Below are positions 61,208 to 64,000 of a DNA stretch of 64,000 bases, piece by piece. A model generated the notes under the pieces. The model saw only the letters and a program-made list of their open reading frames with translations. It was not told the origin of the DNA and made no database searches. The stretch is taken from NCBI GenBank assembly GCA_039027855.1, contig JBCCJI010000018.1, positions 1 through 64,000 on the forward strand, written 5' to 3'. Within the stretch, counting starts at the first letter, position 1. Every line of letters begins with the position of its first letter. Source of the DNA: Thermohalobaculum sp039027855. Its GTDB lineage: Bacteria; Pseudomonadota; Alphaproteobacteria; Rhodobacterales; Rhodobacteraceae. Made by a program: the position numbers and the translations under genes.

Positions 61208-61528
61208 TCAGATCTGTCTCTCCGGCATCTTGAGCACCAAGCCATCCAGCGCGGCGGTCACCGTCAACTGACAGGTGAGGCGCGAAAACTCGTTTGGCTC
61301 GACCGCGAAATCCAGCATGTCGGCCTCCATCTCATCTTTCGGCGGCAGCTTCTCGACCCACTCCCGATCGATGTAAGCATGACAGGTCGAGCAGGCGCAG
61401 GCACCGCCGCAATCGGCGTCGATGCCGGGAATACTGTTGCGGATCGCCCCTTCCATCAGGGTCAATCCCTCATCGACCTGCACCTCGTGCTTGGTGCCGG
61501 TGTGCTCGATGTAGATGATCTTCGGCAT
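61208..61528 (-). CDS. Adrenodoxin-type [2Fe-2S] ferredoxin
   Basis: 106 aa. Cluster ligands in ADCGGACACSTCHAYID fit C-x5-C-x2-C (C40, C46, C49; C44 is extra) with the fourth Cys in SRLTCQLT. This is the adrenodoxin/putidaredoxin type used by P450s, Fe-S assembly or ring hydroxylases. No P450 or reductase is adjacent. Start 61528 matches the compact domain MPKIIYIEH. Confidence 0.93.
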   Translation of the reverse strand: MPKIIYIEHTGTKHEVQVDEGLTLMEGAIRNSIPGIDADCGGACACSTCHAYIDREWVEKLPPKDEMEADMLDFAVEPNEFSRLTCQLTVTAALDGLVLKMPERQI

Positions 61529-61626
61529 GGATGGGCGTCTCCGCGTGTCTGGGGCCGAATAGCGTGGTCTCACAGGCGCAGATATCTAGCGGGCCGAACG
61601 CGTAGCCGCCAGTGGTGCGATCACGG

Positions 61627-63072
61627 TCAACGCTCGCGATCCTGGCGGCTTTCGCCTGGCAGAACCTGCACGACCCGGCCGCTGGAGAACGCCGGCACCT
61701 CGGGCAGGTTCGGCCCGGTCTCGGAAACCTCCGTGCCGAAACCCGCCAGCAGTAATCGCGCGGTGACGAGTGCCGCGATGCTGCCAATGATCAGCGAGGC
61801 GAGCGCCTGCACGCTGACCGCGTCGGCCGGGCTTGCCTGCAGACCTAGGGCGAGGCCGCCGGTGACGACCAAGGCCAGCATCGGGATGACAGCGGCATCG
61901 CGCGTCCAGTTAAAGCCGGTGGACCACAGCGGTTTGCCGAGGTTGTTGCAGGCCGCGTTGGAGACGAAGAGCCAGCCCGAGAACAACCAGGCACCTGCGC
62001 CATAGGTGGTGAAGGCACGCACAACCTCTACCCCTGCCCCGCTCACGCCAAACCCGCTGAGAAGATAAGGCGTGGCAAGCCAGAGCAGGCTCCAGACCAC
62101 CGCGACATAGAGCGCCGTGAAGATCAGGGCATCGCGATAGGCAGCACGGATACGGTCGGGCAGCCCTGCCCCACGGTTCTGACCAAGGATCGGCCCGACC
62201 GCTGCCGACAGGGCGAAAAGCCCGCCGAAGGACACTGCTGCGACGCGCCCGACGATGGCCCAGCCGGCAACCGCCTCATCGCCATGCTCGGCCACGATGC
62301 GGGTCAGATAGGCGTTGCCAAAAGGGGTGGAAAGTTGCGTCGCCACCGCCGGCCCCGCAATCACCAGCAGCCTGCGCGCATCGGCGAGAAAGCGCGCAGC
62401 GTCTGGTCTGCCGAGCAGGTCATGCGTCCGCGTCACATAGCGATACCCAATCACCGCGAGGCAAACGCGCGAGATCACCGAGGCGAGCGCCGCGCCGTCG
62501 AGCCCGAGGCCAAGACCGAAGATCAGGATCGGGTCGAGCGCCGCCGCGATGATCCCAGCACCGAGCGTGACATTCATCGCCCGGCGACCGTCTCCGGCCG
62601 CGCGTAGCAGCCCCGAGCACACCATCCCGACCCCCAGCAGCGGGAGTGCGGGGATGACGAAGGCCAGATAGCGCGCCCCGAGTTCGGCTGTGCGCCCCTC
62701 GGCGCCCAGGAGCGCCAACCCCTCGGCCCTGAAGACAAAGGCCGCGACGCCGATGATGCTGAGTGCCGACACCAACACGATCAGCGCCGATCCGGCCGCT
62801 TGCCGCGCGCCCGCGGTGTCATCGGCGCCAAGCGTACGGCTGACCACCGCGCTGGCCGCGATGGCAAGGCCGATGGAGACCGAGATCAGGAAGAACTGCA
62901 GCGTGCCGGCGAACCCGATGGCCGCGGCCAGTTCCTCCTGCCCGAGAAGCGAGATGTAGAAGAGGTTGATCGCATCGACCAGAAACAGGGCCATCAATCC
63001 AATGGCGCCCGTCCCGGTCATCACCGCGACATGGCGCATGGTCGAGCCGGTCGTGAAACGTGCGTCGCTCAT
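61627..63072 (-). CDS. MATE-family multidrug/metabolite exporter
   Basis: 481 aa with about 12 helices in two related halves. Visible: FLVDAINLFYISLLGQEELAA, IGLAIAASAVVSRTLGADD, DPILIFGLGLGLDGAALAS, and the second half GPAVATQLSTPFGNAYL and AVGPILGQNRGAG. MATE proteins export drugs or metabolites with Na+ or H+. The C-terminal tail is polar. The downstream MFS gene is on the same strand, 36 bp away. Confidence 0.93.
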   Translation of the reverse strand: MSDARFTTGSTMRHVAVMTGTGAIGLMALFLVDAINLFYISLLGQEELAAAIGFAGTLQFFLISVSIGLAIAASAVVSRTLGADDTAGARQAAGSALIVLVSALSIIGVAAFVFRAEGLALLGAEGRTAELGARYLAFVIPALPLLGVGMVCSGLLRAAGDGRRAMNVTLGAGIIAAALDPILIFGLGLGLDGAALASVISRVCLAVIGYRYVTRTHDLLGRPDAARFLADARRLLVIAGPAVATQLSTPFGNAYLTRIVAEHGDEAVAGWAIVGRVAAVSFGGLFALSAAVGPILGQNRGAGLPDRIRAAYRDALIFTALYVAVVWSLLWLATPYLLSGFGVSGAGVEVVRAFTTYGAGAWLFSGWLFVSNAACNNLGKPLWSTGFNWTRDAAVIPMLALVVTGGLALGLQASPADAVSVQALASLIIGSIAALVTARLLLAGFGTEVSETGPNLPEVPAFSSGRVVQVLPGESRQDRER

Positions 63073-63108
63073 CCAGCGGTCCTGACGGTCGGCATCATGG
63101 CGCCCCGG

Positions 63109-64000
63109 TCACTCGGCCGGCTGCGCCAGCGGGCGGGCAAAGGCTGTCTCGCAGCCTTTCTCGGGATGACGGGGCACGATCAGGGCGAGCGTCAGCGAAC
63201 AGAAGGCGAGCGCGGCGGCGAGGCCGAAGACAGCGCCCGGGTTCGCCAGCCACAGCAGGCCGAGCGGTGCCGGCAGGGTGACCGCAGCGATGTGGTTGAT
63301 GGTGAAGCTGACCGCCGCCGTCGGCGCCTGGTCCTCGGGGTCGGCGATCTTCTGGAAATAGGTCTTCATCGCGATCGACAGGCTGAACAGCATGTGGTCG
63401 AGCACGTAGAGCGCCATGGCGAGCCACACGCCCCAGTCGAAGAAGTAGATCCCAGCATAGAGCGCGAAGACCGTCATCAGGCCGATATACTCGACCGTCA
63501 GCGCCTTGCGTTCGCCGAAGTGCTGGATCAGCCGGCCGGCCTTGGGCGCGAACCAGATGACAAAGGCATAATTCACCAGCATCAGCAGGGTGACTTCATG
63601 CACCTCCAGCCCGAAGCGCTCGACCAGCATGAAGGGGGCGAAGACCACGAAGATCTGCCGCCGCGCGCCGCCAATGAACTCCAGCGCATAGTAGAGCCAG
63701 TAGCGCGACTTCAGCACGATCTTCTGGGTCTGGCGGACCGGCCCCTCGAAGCGCGGATAGGCGATCCAGCAGAACACCGCGATGCCCGCGCAGGCGAGCC
63801 CGGCGGTCCAGTAGATCGCCTGATACGACATCTCGAAGGCGCGCCAAGCGACGATGATCACGCCGAAGACGATCAGGCTGCCGAAGCTCTGCGCCGCCCG
63901 CACGCGGCCGATCTGAAAGGGTGCCGTCGCCTTCTTGAACCACTGCAGCTGCAGCGACTGGCTGACCGTCTCGTAGTAGTGAAAGCCGATTGAGCTCACC
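63109..64000 (-). CDS. MFS transporter, 5-prime end cut by window edge
   Basis: The last ~297 residues are in the window; the N-terminal helices are outside. Visible segments include FGSLIVFGVIIVAWRAFEM, VTLLMLVNYAFVIWFAPKAG, YIGLMTVFALYAGIYFF and HIAAVTLPAPLGLLWLA. The pattern fits a major facilitator with about eight helices visible here. Substrate unknown. An in-frame GTG sits at 63999, but the family length (about 400 aa) says the gene continues to the right. Confidence 0.8.
   Translation of the reverse strand, partial: VSSIGFHYYETVSQSLQLQWFKKATAPFQIGRVRAAQSFGSLIVFGVIIVAWRAFEMSYQAIYWTAGLACAGIAVFCWIAYPRFEGPVRQTQKIVLKSRYWLYYALEFIGGARRQIFVVFAPFMLVERFGLEVHEVTLLMLVNYAFVIWFAPKAGRLIQHFGERKALTVEYIGLMTVFALYAGIYFFDWGVWLAMALYVLDHMLFSLSIAMKTYFQKIADPEDQAPTAAVSFTINHIAAVTLPAPLGLLWLANPGAVFGLAAALAFCSLTLALIVPRHPEKGCETAFARPLAQPAE

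Overview
The window looks like a chromosomal piece of a high-GC alphaproteobacterium of the Roseobacter/Rhodobacter group (Rhodobacteraceae). This is inferred from gene content and from protein families typical of that group: PrpE-type propionyl-CoA synthetase, PccA/PccB, methylmalonyl-CoA mutase, a MaeB malic enzyme fused to a phosphotransacetylase domain, the secA / PpiC / argJ / mutT neighbourhood, a PstS-like/OmpA fusion, DUF4174 and a BLUF protein. No rRNA, CRISPR array or intact prophage is visible. One tRNA (Asn, GTT) is present, and the left edge cuts an IS3-family insertion sequence.

Layout. 1-1042: the end of an IS3-family transposase and its terminal repeat, three very small leftward ORFs, and tRNA-Asn; this looks like the edge of an accessory region. 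1.2-11.2 kb: an IclR regulator, a receiver-Hpt phosphorelay protein, prpE, a GT4 glycosyltransferase, maeB, a methyltransferase and a PanE-like reductase, all leftward. 11.2-22.9 kb: methylmalonyl-CoA mutase, pccA and pccB, leftward, interspersed with small unknowns. Among these are a lipoprotein carrying nine tandem 11-residue Arg-rich repeats and an AT-rich DUF4231 gene placed 9 bp after pccB. 23-28.7 kb: a BLUF photoreceptor, a PdeM-like phosphoesterase coupled to a PaaI-type thioesterase, a GFA protein, and a GbsR/MarR regulator leading three small membrane proteins. 28.9-37.8 kb: housekeeping genes (folD, purD, xseA) with a MOSC protein, a chorismate-lyase-like protein, a methyltransferase and a PaiB-like protein. 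37.8-51.6 kb: a KefB-type antiporter, a GT25 glycosyltransferase, metG, a thiolase, a two-gene envelope operon (a 790-aa anchored Pro/Ala-rich protein plus the PstS-like/OmpA fusion), DUF2853 and a DUF2235 hydrolase. 51.6-57.7 kb: secA, a parvulin-type foldase, argJ and mutT. 57.8-64 kb: a receiver protein with a degenerate sensor-like N-terminus, a lipoprotein, a glutamine-amidotransferase-like hydrolase, a ferredoxin, a MATE exporter and a truncated MFS transporter.

How the genes work together. PrpE, PccA, PccB and methylmalonyl-CoA mutase form most of the route propionate to propionyl-CoA to methylmalonyl-CoA to succinyl-CoA (the epimerase is not seen). MaeB can drain C4 acids to pyruvate. 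SecA, the exported foldase and the envelope operon serve protein export and the cell envelope. Two phosphorelay proteins lack a partner kinase here and must connect to components elsewhere.

Most interesting leads: the 45.1-49.1 kb envelope operon; the AT-rich DUF4231 (SLATT-like) gene inserted in the pcc cluster; the hendecad-repeat lipoprotein; the GbsR operon with a palindrome just upstream of the regulator; and the tRNA/IS-flanked micro-ORF cluster. None of these is proven to be a new system. Functions were read by eye from sequence without database searches.
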